In this document: positions 1 through 12,715 of the stretch, in pieces
How positions within the stretch are numbered: the first letter of the stretch is position 1
How the letters are laid out: every line of letters starts with the position of its first letter
Assembly: GCF_020085105.1 (NCBI RefSeq)
Contig: NC_058053.1
Coordinates: 12,706,388-12,770,387 of the forward strand
Direction: 5' to 3'
DNA length: 64,000 bases
DNA from: Siniperca chuatsi
Lineage: Eukaryota; Chordata; Actinopteri; Centrarchiformes; Sinipercidae
Notes under the pieces: model-generated
Told to the model about the DNA's origin: nothing
The model's database searches: none
What the model saw: only the letters and a program-made list of their open reading frames with translations
Position numbers and translations under genes: made by a program

Positions 1-863
1 GTGTGTGTGTGGGGTGCGCGCGCGAGCACGTGTGTTCTCTAAACCTGATCCCCCTGCACCACCAGCTGCTGTGTACACGCACACAAATGTGCACGCGCTC
101 ACTCATATAAAGTGTGGTAGCAGTAACAACACCGGTGAGTGCTTTCTCTGCTAATACTGCTCCACATCTATAAGTGTGTTCATCTACTAAAGATGTACTT
201 ACCATGATGCAGTGTTCTATGGTCACCTTTTAGAGAGGCAAGAAATGACAGGAAGTTTGTAGGGGATATATGGAGGGGGAGGGCTGTATAAGGTCTGTGT
301 TTATACAAGCTTGTCTCTAGAGCCCTGTAGAGGGATTAAAGGATCAGCCCCTGATAATTTCTCTCTCTCTCCCTCTTTCTTTGTTGTATGCATTCTGCTG
401 AGCATCTGCATTGTTTTCTTCTCTGAAGTAATATCTACTTGATGCAACCATATTACACAATTATTTATTTATTTTTAACATCAGAGAAACGGTCAGTGTG
501 TCTTTTGCCCAGTCACGGTCACTTTCGGAAAGTCCTGTAAATAAATGACTGTAAATGAAACCCTGGGCCCATCTTGACATTATTCATGGGATTCTATGCA
601 CATAGAGATCTTCCATTAGAGATTAATGGGAGAGAGCAAGAGGTCCGTTTCCTATTCTTGGTGTCAGATATAGAAGCATAGACTCGGTCCTGATTCAGCC
701 TGTTTAGGAAAGAGATTGGGCAGAGAGAGTACAAATTGGTGAAACTTATTGTTGAAAGGCATCAGACTGCTTGGTAGTCATAATTTAGGTGAAATAATTG
801 TTCAGTTTTAGCTGGATTATAAGGGTTACTGTGTTGCACTCACACGTGTGCGTTTTTGTCTAG

Positions 864-1149
864 CCGACCACATCCACCCACTGTGGCCCACGTCAGAAGC
901 CCAGCTCTGAGAATCGTCCGTGGGGTGGAATTACAGCACGGGCCTCTACTCGCACAGCTCGATTGTCTCTGCTGTGGAAGGGACGGATTTATTGGATACC
1001 TGAGAGAGCATTCTCTCCTTCCCCTGCACTCTCAGCAACCTGCTTAGAGACAGCCCTGCATTATATATGAGCTTCTGGCAGCCACTACACTCTCACAGCG
1101 CTCAGGTTACCCCCCAGTAGATACAGTACAGATGCATTCGCACCAACAT
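864..1149 (+). other. map3k13: Possible 5' untranslated exon of map3k13
   Basis: A T-rich tract followed by TAG ends at 863 and a good donor (GTAAGC) begins at 1150, giving a 286-base candidate exon. The 63-codon frame inside it resembles nothing I know, so any exon here would be untranslated. This rests only on splice-site appearance; other readings are intron or promoter sequence. Confidence 0.2.
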
Positions 1150-2452
1150 GTAAGCGGCATCTGTGTGGACCAACGGACTAGGACGTGTACCATGTAACTG
1201 TGAGCATCTCTACTTTGAGTCCTGTCAGGAACTTTTAATGCCCCTTTCTCTTTCCCCATCTTTTCTGTTCTTCATTTTATTGTCAAGTATCCAAAAACCC
1301 AAAACGATTTTATAAAAACTTGCATGTTGGGAACTGAAATTCAGGCATGTTGACGTAACCTTGCAGCATTTCAGCAGTGCAGTTACCTGCATCAGAGGGA
1401 TCAAAGCTTTATTGTACTTTGACCTATTCCAAGAGGAGGAGCTGTGCATTCATGCCAGTGTTCCCCGCAGAGGGCAACATAAACGAAGTGTGTTTTGATT
1501 GGACTTCATGACTGTCCTCTCTACCCTTCAGGAAACTTCCACGTAACACAGAGCCAGCTCACTGCTCTGCCTCTCTGTCTCCTGGACTTTGATCTTCTGT
1601 TCCCAACTGTACACACTGTACAGCCTCTCACTATCTCCCTCTCTCTTTGTCCCTCACTTTTTACTTTCTTCAGCCCCCTCAAACATGATTGGATTTCTAA
1701 GGGCATGTCATTTTCAAAGCAATTGATTCACTGCTTTGTGCCGCGTTTTTTGCCAAGACTGTGGACCTTCTGTTTGTCTGAAAACATTGTGTGCTACAGT
1801 TGCAACAAACATACACCATCCTGGTGTCAAATACTCACTAGAGCACCAAATGTGTATTAATCCACATCTGAAAATAGTCCCCAACATATGCCCTGTTTAC
1901 TCTTGTTAGAATAACATTTGCTAAAATCTACAGTGCCCAGCTGTTTTAAGAAATTACTGAGCCTTTTTAAAAATATAGCCTATATTTGTGACAGGTTTTT
2001 AAGATATCGACACACTGAGACATAGATTTGGTCTTTTAAATGAGATTTGTAAGGAAATTACAGAATAATGCCAACTTTACTACATTTTCCGTCTTGTGTT
2101 ATTCAATTAACTTCTACATGTTGTTTCCTCTGCTGTTTATACACTGCAAATTGGCGATGATTTTTAACTACTAATGGTATTACGCAGTGAGACTTTGTAC
2201 TACGTTACTGACAGTATTATCCTTAAGCATGGGAGTTGATTCTTGCCCTCTGGCTCAGTATGCATGCTAAAATTATCTCAACCCAAGGTCCATTTATTAG
2301 CTTTGTCTGAACTTTCAGCAGCCTCTCACAGTCTTTATCAGCAACTGTAGTTGGACCGCTTGTTATCACATGATCGAAGTTCCACACTTAAGTCACATGA
2401 CACCTGATGCCATTTCATTCACTGATGAAGACTGTGGACAGTGTAGACAACT

Positions 2453-2690
2453 AGGTTTGGGCAATATGACAACATGTACTTTAAGATGATTTAGATTTAT
2501 TGGAGATTTTGCCATGTCGTGGAAGCTACTCAATTGATATCTCTGGATGTATTTGGCCATTGCGGGCAAAGCTGCAAATCAAAGAACAGATCTTATTAAT
2601 GGCAATATTGGATTTTTATACTATATCACAATATATTGTGATATAAAATTAAATATACCGTTATGGAGGATTTTACCCATATCACCTGCT
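2453..2690. repeat. AT-rich interspersed repeat, family B (GTGATATAAA type)
   Basis: The segment with a TTGGGCAATATGAC start, a GGATTTTTATA core and a CAATATATTGTGATATAAA stretch recurs in diverged form at about 23740-24160 and about 40990-41150. It resembles short non-autonomous DNA-transposon repeats common in fish. It has no coding capacity. The boundaries are approximate. Confidence 0.5.
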
Positions 2691-3508
2691 CCTAATGATA
2701 ACATGTTGCTTAATGACTTCTGTGTTAAGAAGTTTAGGAAAGTTGTGTCCCTTCCTTGACCCTGGTTCAATAGCGTCTTGTGTAACACTAGCAGGCAGGT
2801 TAAGATGGTATAGATTTTCTCCTGGTGCTTGAGTGACTGAAGAAAACTAGTAAGTTTGCCTATGGTGGCTGGCCTTGCTGGTTAAGCAGTGAGAATGGAC
2901 TGTGTGTGCCAGATGTTTTGCTCTCAGCATTCCTAATACACAGCAAGACTTTTAATCCCTTCTATACTGTTACTGCTTCATAGAGAACATAGTAAAGCCC
3001 CCGGTTGTGTGTGTGTGTGATTGGTTTAGTCCCTCTGTTTCCCAGAAATTTCCCAGAATTGCATTATTTTTATCTCCTCTGCAATGTCTTTTCATTCAGC
3101 AACAGTGTCTCTTCTGCACAGATTTAAAGCCTGTCTGATATTTCTGACCTCTTCCACCCTGCAGTGTTTGCACTCCATAGTTAAAAATAATCATCATTAA
3201 TGTAAGCTCTCTCAATCCCAGATCTATGAGAGGAAATGAGAGGATTGCATTTCTCTTTGTGGAAGTAATAGGGCCCCATGGCAACAGTTATAATCATGTT
3301 TATGTTGTATCAGAGGTGTCTACAATCATCCAGATGGATTTAACTCCTTTATTTTAATCTGCATTTCATTTTCCATGTACTTTATAATTTTAGCTAACCT
3401 GTCTCTCTTTCTTGTTCTGTATCTATCTCCCCATTCTGCAGGTGATTTTCAGCAGTCAGACAAACCAGTGTGTTAGGACGCGCCCCACTCATCATCACTG
3501 GGTAGCCC

Positions 3509-6500
3509 ATGCACATGCACGACACCATGGGTAGCTCCCCCGAGGTTCTCTCGTGGACGTCCTGCCCCAGTCTGCTGGTGGGCAAGCTGAAGGAGGAGCT
3601 CAAACTCACTGTGGTTGGCGACTCCATGAAGAAATCAAACTCGCCCAACTCCCAACCTCAGCCTCCTCAGGCCCCTCCATCCAATTTACCTCCTCAGATT
3701 ATCACCGACCTGGCCCCGCCGACACACCTGCCCGTTCCCCTGCAGACGCTGCAGCCGCCCAGCCAGGACGAGGACTCGGTGCTGGGGGGTATAACTCCCC
3801 CAAACACAGCCTTGAGTGTGGACTCGACACGGAGCGAGGGTGGGCACTTTGACAACAGCGTGCTCCAGCTGCAGGAGCAGGACCACGAGGAAGCCGGATC
3901 GCCGGCCTCCTGTGAACATGGCGGGTGTGGCAGTGGGATGGAGGAGCAGATAGGAGAAGGGGACTGTCCCATGGACCACAGTGGAGAGGGGAGGCAGAGC
4001 CACCCCCACCACCCTGATGACATCAAGCTGCACTTCCACAGAGCGGGGCCCGGGTCGGGTGGCTTCTTAGAGGGGCTGTTTGGCTGTCTTCGGCCTGTGT
4101 GGAACATTATAGGGAAGACCTACTCGACAGAATACAAGCTACAACAGCAAGGTTAGTTCTGGGCTTTATCTTTCTGCATGGCATCAGTTGAGGAAACTAA
4201 ATGCTCTGTGGGACGGTGTAGTCCCTCATTCGTCCAGGAGTGTTCTATCGTAGAAAAGGTTTCAGTCGTAGTCATCTGGACACTGTTTTCAGAATCAAGA
4301 CGTTTCAGTGCAGTGAGGAAAACTGCAAAGAACGGTACATAGGCGAAACCAAACAGCCACTTCTCAGCACAGACGACACGCTAACTCAGGATTACAGAGC
4401 GCCGTGCACTTGCATTTAAAAGCTACAAACCACACATTTAAAGACAGCGAGGTGAAGATTCTTAGTAGAGAGAAGAGTTGGTTTGAACGGGGTGTCAAGG
4501 AAGCCATTTTTGTGAAGAAAGAGAACCCCTCTTTGATAGACTTTGGGCAGATTAAATCTCAGACCACCATTTCTGTTCAGAGTGTATTATCACCTTGGTC
4601 ACGCCTATCACATGCTAATCAGGCACTTAACAGTGATGAAGTAGATGCAGCCAGAGAACAATAGGCCTGATTACTGATCACTGGGCCATCTTGAAATTAT
4701 TAGGTCAGTTTCAGGTGAAACTAGCTATTAACAGATACTCAGGCAGATCCCCTCCTGAGGGCAGGGCTTATGTAACTCAGATTAGCTTAAATTTCCAGTT
4801 CCCGTCCAATTTTTTCACAATTGAGAATGACTTCCGGATGGGAGCCGAAACGTCTTGATTCTGAAAACAGTGTCCAGATGACTACGACTGAAACCTTTTC
4901 TACGATAAATGCTCTGTGTTTTAATTAAAATGTTCCTGTCCCTTTAAGGCTTCTGAGAAACAAACTTCAGATTCCCTTCCTGTTTCTCCTAATGTAGTCT
5001 GAAACTATAATTGAATAGCCACACCTAGCTTCACCATATTGTTGTTGTGGGTGAAGCTGTACAGCTGTCAATTTGAATTGAGGTCAAGGTTAAGGTAGAC
5101 TCACCTTGCCGCAGGGCTGCCTGTACATGCTGGACACAGAGGCTGCAGGATACAAGTCGAGGTCAGACAGAACTGAGCTGGGTCTTGTGGTTGGTCAGCT
5201 AATGTCCAAATGAACTGGGCTGGAGGTTTCAGCAGCATAGATTCTCCTCTACGCTGGTTTCAAAACCACATAACGAGGATGGAACAGCATATGAGTCACT
5301 GTTTGAATATCTGAGACATTTATAGCAGTTGCCCACAGGGCTTTATTTTTAGGGTTTATTTTTGCTCAGTATGGCTAAAAAATATGAAATCTAGTGTTAA
5401 ACATGCTGTGTGTGTTTCTGTGCTGTGCCATGAATTTGTAGCCCTTTGACACTACGTTCCCATGAGGATGGTTGTAGGAGACTTCAACTACATGACATTT
5501 ATTTTGAAAGGGTTGTGACTTTGTTTTTTCCTCGAGATAGAATTTCACTTTTTAGAGGAATATTTCAACATTTTCACTTCCTTGAGTCTTGTTGTCACCG
5601 TGAGGTTGCCAGACATCCAGCGGAGACTGCGCCCAGCCAAGAAATAGTCCAGCACATAACCCCCCCCGTAAACTAAGCTTTAGAGGTACTGGTGGCTGGA
5701 TTTTGTTGTCTTTGAATAGAGCCAGGCTAGCTGTTTCCGCCTATTTCCAGTCTGTGTGCATAGCTAAGCTAACCAGCTGTTTGCTGTAGCTTCATATTTA
5801 CCGTAATGACAGGAGAGTGGTATCAATCTACTCATCAAACTCTCGGCAAGAACGCAAATAATTTTGGGGTATAAGGTTTCCCAAAATGTCCAACTATTCC
5901 TTTTTTAAAGAGCAAATGTGACAGCACAAAGAGTATAGATAGACAAAAACAACACTAAAGATCAGAATTAGATAATCATATACGCTTTTTATTTTGACAA
6001 TATATAATTTACTTGTTTCCAGACATGTGGGAGGTTCCATTTGAGGAGATTTCAGAGTTGCAGTGGCTGGGCAGCGGTGCACAAGGAGCCGTCTTCTTGG
6101 GCAAGTTCCGCTCTGAGGAGGTGGCCATCAAGAAGGTGCGCGAGCAGAAGGAGACGGACATTAAACACCTGCGGAAACTCAAGCATCCAAATATCATCAG
6201 CTTCAAGTAAGTCTACAACCACTTGCCCTTGCATAATACCTGATGTTGTTGTTTTCAGCTGGTGGAGCTCTGATGGTGTCCAAATGTGCATGGTCAACAG
6301 GTATTGGGTTTATCATTGTCAGGATCCATTGGTCTATAAATGTGTTTCCTGTTTTGCCCAACTTAGGGGTGTGTGCACCCAGGCACCTTGTTACTGCATC
6401 ATCATGGAGTACTGTGCCCAGGGCCAGCTGTATGAGGTGTTGAGGGCGGGGAGGAAAGTGACCCCCAGGATGCTGGTGGACTGGGCCTCAGGCATCGCCA

Positions 6501-9500
6501 GCGGCATGAACTACCTACACCTGCACAAGATCATCCACAGAGATCTCAAGTCTCCCAAGTGAGTTTCCTCTTTTCCTGGTATTGTAAGATGAGAATACAA
6601 ATTTTGGATACTTCCTTCAATTAGATTTTTTCACCACTATGTATTCTACTACTAAGAAAATGATAGATCTTTCTTTAACCTCAAAAGACCATTGAGCAGG
6701 AGCCTCATTTACAGTAGAAATACAGTAAAATTAAATGAAAATGCTTCAATATGTAAAGCAGCAACGTTGATATTTCCTGCTGATCTACAGGAAAGTACAT
6801 TATGTTTTCTTGTTTTGTCACTTTTATGCAGCAGCTTATCTGTAAAGCTCAGGAAAACAGCTCAGCAGCCTTGTTTAAGATTTCATGGCCCACAGCAATG
6901 AAAATTCATCTTTTCAGCTGTGAATATTCTGACATTAACTCAAAGGCCATTCTCAGAATTAATAAAAGCTAGTCGCCTTAATATAAGAATAAGACAGTGT
7001 CCTGTCTTATCCTGCTCATCCTGTCTCACCCTCTGTACACTGTGTAGCCCTGTTTCTCTAATCAATATCATCATGCTGCGGCAATGCCAAACACTGTATT
7101 AGTCAGCAGAATGATAGCAGGCTGAATGTGCTGGAAAGGTCAGTCTCATTCGGCTAATGGGGTGATTCAGATGCAGAAATGTGCTTCTGCAACAGCTGAG
7201 TCTTTTAGACTTGAAGATTGAGATGCTACAAAATAAACTCATATCCCTTTAAAGCCGTAGAATGTCACAGGAAAAACTTGCTGTTGGTCTGATGGTTTAA
7301 AACAGGTCATCTGACCTGGATTAATGTCAGTCTGACACTGCTCGGCTTTGATATGAAAGGGTGAACATGATTTTTTTTAATATAACTCTAGAATTACTGT
7401 ACAGTTAATATAAATTATCATAGGACTAGTGTAAACTTGTATGAGATATTGTCTGTCTTTCTGGGTCCTCTTTATCAAACAGTCTGAGCTTGCTAACAAG
7501 TCTATGTGTTTTCCGTTTGTGTTTGTTTCAGTGTTTTGGTGACCCACAATGACACTGTGAAAATCTCAGACTTTGGAACATCCAAAGAGCTCAGTGACAA
7601 AAGCACAAAGATGTCATTTGCGGGTACGGTGGCCTGGATGGCCCCAGAAGTGATAAGAAATGAGCCTGTGTCTGAAAAAGTAGACATCTGGTGAGTACTA
7701 AAATGACACAAATTTAAAATAGTATATTATTTAAAAAAATACAGTAAAGTACATAAAAATACAGGTTATGTACAGTTCAAGCCTGAATTTGAGACAGGTG
7801 TATGCTAAATTTGAAAGATGTTTAACTGTTACGGTATATATCATAGATAAAAGTCTTAATATTTAAGAGTATTCTGTTGATGTTGCTGTTGAGACCCGAC
7901 TCTCTTTACTTGTGTGCTGCAGGTCATTTGGAGTTGTGTTGTGGGAACTTCTGACTGGAGAGATTCCCTACAAAGACGTAGACTCCTCGGCCATCATTTG
8001 GGGTGTTGGCAGCAACAGTCTTCACCTTCCTGTCCCCTCCACCTGCCCGGATGGCTTCAAAATCCTCATGAAACAAACATGGTGAGTGTGGATCATGTAT
8101 TCTGTTTAATAGCATCTTTCTCCACCATGTCTGTTCAAAATATTGCTTTTAAAAAGGTTTAGTGTTGCGTTTATACTTCAACATAAATGCTAACAATGCA
8201 CCACAGAGGATTGCCCAAAAATTTCAAAAAGACCATTCTTACCGTTCTCATTTAATTGTATCTCCTCTCCACATTTTTTTTTTTTGCTGATTCCAGGCAA
8301 GGCAAGCCCAGGAATAGGCCTTCGTTTCGTCAGATCCTACTACACCTCGACATTGCCTCTGCTGATGTCCTAGGAGCTCCTCAGGAGACCTACTTCAAGT
8401 CTCAGGTCTGCACTATAACTACAAAACACAATAACCTTCACTTTGTACAAGTCACAGTGTTCTATACACTTCTTTTCTTAAGATAAGTTTGATTGGAACT
8501 TAAAATCAGTGTAGTGCTCAAGCCCTAGACAGTATTTACTTGTTCTAGATGATATTGTTCTCTTAGGTGCAGTGCTGAGTTTAAATCATCTGATAGTGTT
8601 TGCTTCGGTGAGTGGATTGTCAGTATTTTGACTGTGTCCATCCATATTACAGTCAGAATGGAGGGAGGAAGTGAAGAAACATTTTGAGAAGATCAAAAGT
8701 GAAGGCACCTGTATCCACAGGCTGGATGAGGAGCTGATCCGGCGCAGGCGGGATGAACTCAGGTGTGTAAGAAAAGAAAGCTAGAGGGAGACATGACCTC
8801 ATTTACAGGAAAAGAAAGCAATAGTAAAAATGTTGCCTGTTCATGGCATGTATTCTTTCTGCCTGTCTGTAACAAGTAAACAAATGCTGTAGCGCCTCCA
8901 TTTGGCTAACAGTTGTATAATAACAGTTAAAATGCATCAGAAAGATTTTGCATGATAGACCAACAGACAAACTACAGCCAGTCCATACTTTCTCCTGATT
9001 TCAAAATTACTTGTGTATTTTAACAGCAGTTTAATTACTTTTGCTTGGATTTATTACTTGGTGTGAACGATGTTGTTTTAAAAGCAGAAGTTGTTGGAAG
9101 TGAACATTTGTCTGCATTTCCTGTACACTTTCAGGCACGCTTTGGACATTCGAGAGCACTATGAGAGGAAACTGGAGAGAGCCAACAATCTCTACATGGA
9201 ACTCAGTGCCATCATGTTGCAGCTGGAGGTCCGAGAGAAGGAACTAATGAAGTATGCAAATAAATCCTTTATCACAGTAGTCATCGCCCTGCTTTACTAC
9301 TATCCTGCTCCTTTCTTCATTAGCAGGCCTTACTGGTTATCAGAATACCACTATTTCCTCTTTCTCAAAGGCATTTCCAGTAGCAAATATTTAAAATTAT
9401 TACAATGGTCTGGCAAGACAACTGATAGTATATTCAGCTAGTGAGAAGAACAGAAAACAATAAGTAATTGTTTGTTTTAACTAGAACAATAGGGCATTTT

Positions 9501-12500
9501 TGGAGTCACATCACAAACCATTCATCATTCACCATTTTTTTTCACATTTCCGCCTAAGCTTCTCTGGAATTTATTTGTTTTTGCTCGAGAATGACTCAAA
9601 CAAAAAAAGTCAAAGTTTTTCCTCCCTTGATTTGTTGCCAATTCCTTGACCTATTTTTTTCACCCGTAAGTTGTTGTGTGTGTTTCCAAAAAACAAAAAC
9701 TGTTGTCACTTTAAGATAACCTGAATTGATTTTAAAGACATGTAAATAGAATTGTACAATTTACTTAATTCTGTCTTGTAAAATCATATCAGTCCAGAGT
9801 TTGGAATAATAAAAGTACACATCTCTATAGAACTGAATGTGAATGCTGTTCACCATCATATAACTCCAAAGTAATTCTGCCCTCCCTGCAGGAGAGAGCA
9901 GGCTGTGGAGAAGAAATATCCTGGGACCTACAAGCGCCACCTGGTCAGACCCATTGTCAGGTCTAACGCTGTAGAGAAACTCATCAAGAAGAAAGGAAGC
10001 ATTTCCCACAAACCTGGGATGCCTCCTACTAAAAGGTCTGAAGTTTAGCAAATTGAACAGCTATCAGCTACTATACATCCATTAACGTTTAGTTTTATCT
10101 AGATGGGATTTACATTCATTTATCCATTAAATAAAAAATGTAAAAAAAGTGACAGTTCTCAGTAAATTAAGATGAATTACTATATGTTCTGGTAAAACCA
10201 GAAGTGTCATTAGAAGACATTGGACATACAGTGTAGGGGAGAATTTAGATACATAATGTTAATGTTCCCGAATGCATTTCTTTCAGGCCAGACTTGCTTC
10301 GTTCTGATGGCATCCCCAGCATCGACCCTCTCCCCTCGCCCTCTCCACTATCAGCCAGCCCAAAGGTCTCCACGCCTCCTGGCAAAGCCCGGTACCGAAG
10401 CAAGCCTCGTCACCGCCGCGCCAACAGTAAAGGAAGCCACAGCGAGTTCCCCGGGCTGCTGAAGCCTCTTGCTGGGGCATTAGAAGATACCCAGTCTCTT
10501 CACGAGCAGCAGTTCCTTCATCACCACCACCACCTACCAACTGAGGGGCCCTTCCTCCCCTTGAAGGGCCGTGAAGAGGCCGTCGTCAACTGTGCCAACA
10601 ACCTACGCTACTTCGGCCCTGCCGCTGCCCTCCGTAGCCCTCAGACAGACCACCTGCAGCGCCGCGTTTCTGGCTCCAGCCCTGACCTCATATCTACTGC
10701 CGTGGATGCAGACGCACGACAGCGGACTTCATCCACCAGCTCCAATCCTGTCCCGGGTGCTGGTGCTGGGTCTTTGTGTCCCTGCTGCCAGGCTCACCCC
10801 TTCCCCGGCTGCCTACATTGTCAGGAGACCCCTCCTGCATCGAGCCACCCAGAGTTGCCCCACTACTCACTGCTCAACACCCAGGAAGGCACCCCATCTT
10901 CTTTAGGGGCTCCCAGCAAAGATCCAGCCTTGGATGGAGAGTCCACAAAGAAGGCTGAGCCACAGGAACAAGAGGCATCCAAACCCACTCACACCCTGCC
11001 CACTGCACTGCCCCGCACTCTCAGACCTCTCAGGAAGGTGAGTGCAGCTGGTTGCCTTACGTCACTGAGTCTGTAGTATGTGTTTGTGTTAAGGAAACTG
11101 TGAAAGATGATGGAATAACAGCTGTAATTGCTTCTCTTACAGGGTGGTGATGAGTCATCTGAAGAGGAAGAGGGGGAGGTTGATAGTGAAGTGGAGTTTC
11201 CAAGGAGACAGAGGTAAAATACAGTTGGTTATTTACAGACCATTCACCACATCATAACCAAAGTAATCATATGTAATATTGGCATGTCCCAAATACAGTG
11301 AACCAGGTTTAAACCAGTCTTAGAGGGAACTACTGGATGAACCAGCATCAATTCTTCTTCTTCTTTTTCTTCTGTGTCCTCACAGACCTCATCGCTGTAT
11401 GAGCAGCTTCCAGTCCTACTCCACCTTCAGCTCAGAAAACTTGTCTGTGTCTGATGGAGAGGAGGGAAACACCAGCGACCACTCCCACAGCGGGCCCCTG
11501 GAGAGGCTGAGCGCCAGTCAGGAGGAACACCTGGATGAGCTGCTGTCGCACACACCAGACATCCCCATCGACATCTCCACCCAGTCAGACGGCCTCTCTG
11601 ACAAGGAGTGCGCTGTCCGCAGGGTGAAGACCCAGATCTCACTGGGAAAACTGTGCTCCGACGAACACAGCTACGAGGTCAGCACCATGGATGTGTGTGG
11701 TCCCGTCATGTTAGCTCTGTATTTTTAGTTATGCTAGTCGTGTGGCACTAGGGATTTCAAAGTCTGTCTGTCAGTCGGTCACTTTGGTCCAGACTGAAAT
11801 ACCTCAACAACAATTGGATAGATTGCAAATTTGGTGCAGGGATTCATGGTTCTCAGAGGATGAATCCCCTGACTTTTCAAAACCATGATTTTACTTGCTG
11901 CATCAGGCTATTGCCTCCCACACCAAACAGAAAGATACATATTCATTTTTATTCATTCCAAAATTGGTAGATAGATGGCTTATATACAGTGGTGTGAAAA
12001 AGTGTTTGCCCCCTTCCTGATTTCTTAGGTCACTCCAAAGTCTTCATTTTGTTCTTCTTCAGCCATTCAGAGACCCCTCCTCTGAATGGCTGAAGAAGAA
12101 CAAAATGAAGACTTTGGAGTGGCCTAGTCAAAGTCCTGACCTGAATCCTATTGAGATGCTGTGGCATGACCTTAAAAAGGCAGTTCATGCTCGAAAACCC
12201 TCCAATGTGGCTGAATTACAACAATTCTGCAAAGATGAGTGGGCCAAAATTCCTCCACAGCACTGTAAAAGACTCATTGCAAGTTATCGCAAATGCTTGA
12301 TTGCAGTTGTTGCTGCTAAGGGTGGCCCAACCAGTTATTAGGTTTAAGGGGCAATCACTATTTCACACAGGCCCATGTAGGTTTAAATTTGTTTGATGAT
12401 CGGAAACATTTAAGTGTGACAAACATGCAAAAAAATAAGAAATCAGGAAGGGGGCAAACACTTTTTCCCACCACTGTAGATATTATGTAGATTAATACCA

Positions 12501-12715
12501 TTAATAACAAACATGCTCAATATGTCGGGCTATATTTTCCATCCGATGATGAGATGATAAAATCGATATTTGTGCTGATGTTTCTCCATCTATCTCTCTC
12601 ACTTTTCTCCCAGAATCCGCTACAGTTTGGGGACTCCGACTGTGATACGTCAGAAGCAGAGTGCTCTGATGCCACCATTAGAAACAAAAAAGTCGGGGCT
12701 CCTTCCTCATGGTGA
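3509..12715 (+). CDS. map3k13: Mitogen-activated protein kinase kinase kinase 13 (leucine zipper-bearing kinase, LZK)
   Basis: Cytoplasmic Ser/Thr MAP3K of the mixed-lineage family that activates MKK4/7-JNK signalling (family knowledge). Thirteen coding exons were read: 3509-4151, 6023-6206, 6367-6558, 7532-7690, 7923-8081, 8297-8405, 8653-8762, 9135-9251, 9892-10035, 10287-11037, 11143-11213, 11386-11677, 12614-12715. They join in phase to 1010 residues; human LZK is about 966. Visible features: the LZK-type lead-in [16 protein letters not shown], glycine loop [15 protein letters not shown] lysine, HRDLKSPN catalytic loop, DFGTSKE, APEV, then a leucine-zipper region ([20 protein letters not shown]), a basic [10 protein letters not shown] segment, and the acidic [16 protein letters not shown] block. 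ISELQW and [10 protein letters not shown] fit LZK rather than DLK (MAP3K12). In-frame ATGs also occur at 3515 and 3527, so the exact start is uncertain. Intron 1 carries a Penelope-like fragment and the last intron a Tc1 derivative. Confidence 0.95.
4211..4905 (+). mobile_element. Penelope-like retroelement fragment with inverted terminal arms
   Basis: This insertion in map3k13 intron 1 is flanked by a 13-base direct repeat TAAATGCTCTGTG at 4198-4210 and 4906-4918, a target-site duplication. Its ends carry near-perfect inverted arms of about 58 bases (about 4246-4305 and 4847-4905) containing GTAGTCATCTGGACAC on the left and the complement on the right. The interior encodes a remnant of a GIY-YIG-type endonuclease domain as found in Penelope-like elements: a CxxxxC pair, then YIGETKQPL from about 4309, a frame break near 4370, then [17 protein letters not shown] and [14 protein letters not shown] to a stop at 4664. 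No reverse transcriptase is present, so it is a 5'-truncated, dead copy. Confidence 0.8.
4309..4664 (+). pseudogene. GIY-YIG endonuclease remnant of a Penelope-like element
   Basis: The residues [20 protein letters not shown] and [10 protein letters not shown] match the C-terminal GIY-YIG nuclease region of Penelope-like retroelements. A frameshift near 4370 separates the YIGET part from the rest and no start or upstream domain exists. It is a broken fragment inside a host intron and should not be annotated as a gene. Confidence 0.75.
11757..11935 (-). repeat. Interspersed repeat, family C (fragment)
   Basis: CACTTTGGTCCAGACTGAAAT, the following CCTCAACA stretch and the GAGGATGAATCC motif recur at about 54115-54690 in the same orientation and at about 25890-26235 in the opposite orientation. 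This is a fragment of a dispersed noncoding fish repeat in the last intron of map3k13. Edges are approximate. Confidence 0.5.
11987..12476 (+). mobile_element. Internally deleted Tc1/mariner-type transposon
   Basis: Terminal inverted repeats starting CAGTGGTGTGAAAAAGTG (left) and ending with a near-complement, CACTTTTTCCCACCACTG (right), are bordered by TA dinucleotides, as for Tc1/mariner insertions. The right half (12105-12341) encodes only the C-terminal end of a Tc1 transposase, including [18 protein letters not shown], which holds the last residues of the DDE region. The N-terminal DNA-binding part and the first catalytic aspartates are missing. A 40-base inverted repeat at 12031-12070 and 12082-12121 sits at the internal junction. 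It cannot encode an active transposase. Confidence 0.85.
12105..12341 (+). pseudogene. Tc1-like transposase C-terminal remnant
   Basis: A 78-codon open frame matches only the last part of Tc1-family transposases ([12 protein letters not shown], then [11 protein letters not shown]). It is cut at its start by the internal deletion and fold-back of the surrounding element. The methionine at 12105 is an internal codon rather than a true start. Confidence 0.8.

Larger units (their letters stand above)
1..3441. other. Noncoding DNA upstream of the map3k13 coding exons
   Basis: No reading frame here resembles a known protein. The first 35 bases are a GT/GC-rich simple repeat. One possible untranslated exon lies at 864-1149 and one AT-rich repeat copy at about 2453-2690; both are listed separately. 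The remainder is probably promoter or 5' intron sequence of map3k13, because the first coding exon carries 67 bases of untranslated sequence behind a clear splice acceptor (AG at 3440-3441). Confidence 0.5.

Noticed and set aside
1495-1860. 121-codon frame upstream of map3k13 (and the 63-codon frame at 856-1047)
   Set aside because: No recognisable family, no splice context that fits a coding exon, and composition like surrounding noncoding DNA.
3686-4107. Minus-strand frames of 117 and 137 codons over the first map3k13 exon
   Set aside because: GC-rich shadow frames of a real coding exon.
6041-6562. 173-codon plus-strand frame running through a map3k13 intron
   Set aside because: It crosses the clear GT donor at 6207 and acceptor at 6366; the kinase sequence is continuous only when the intron is removed.
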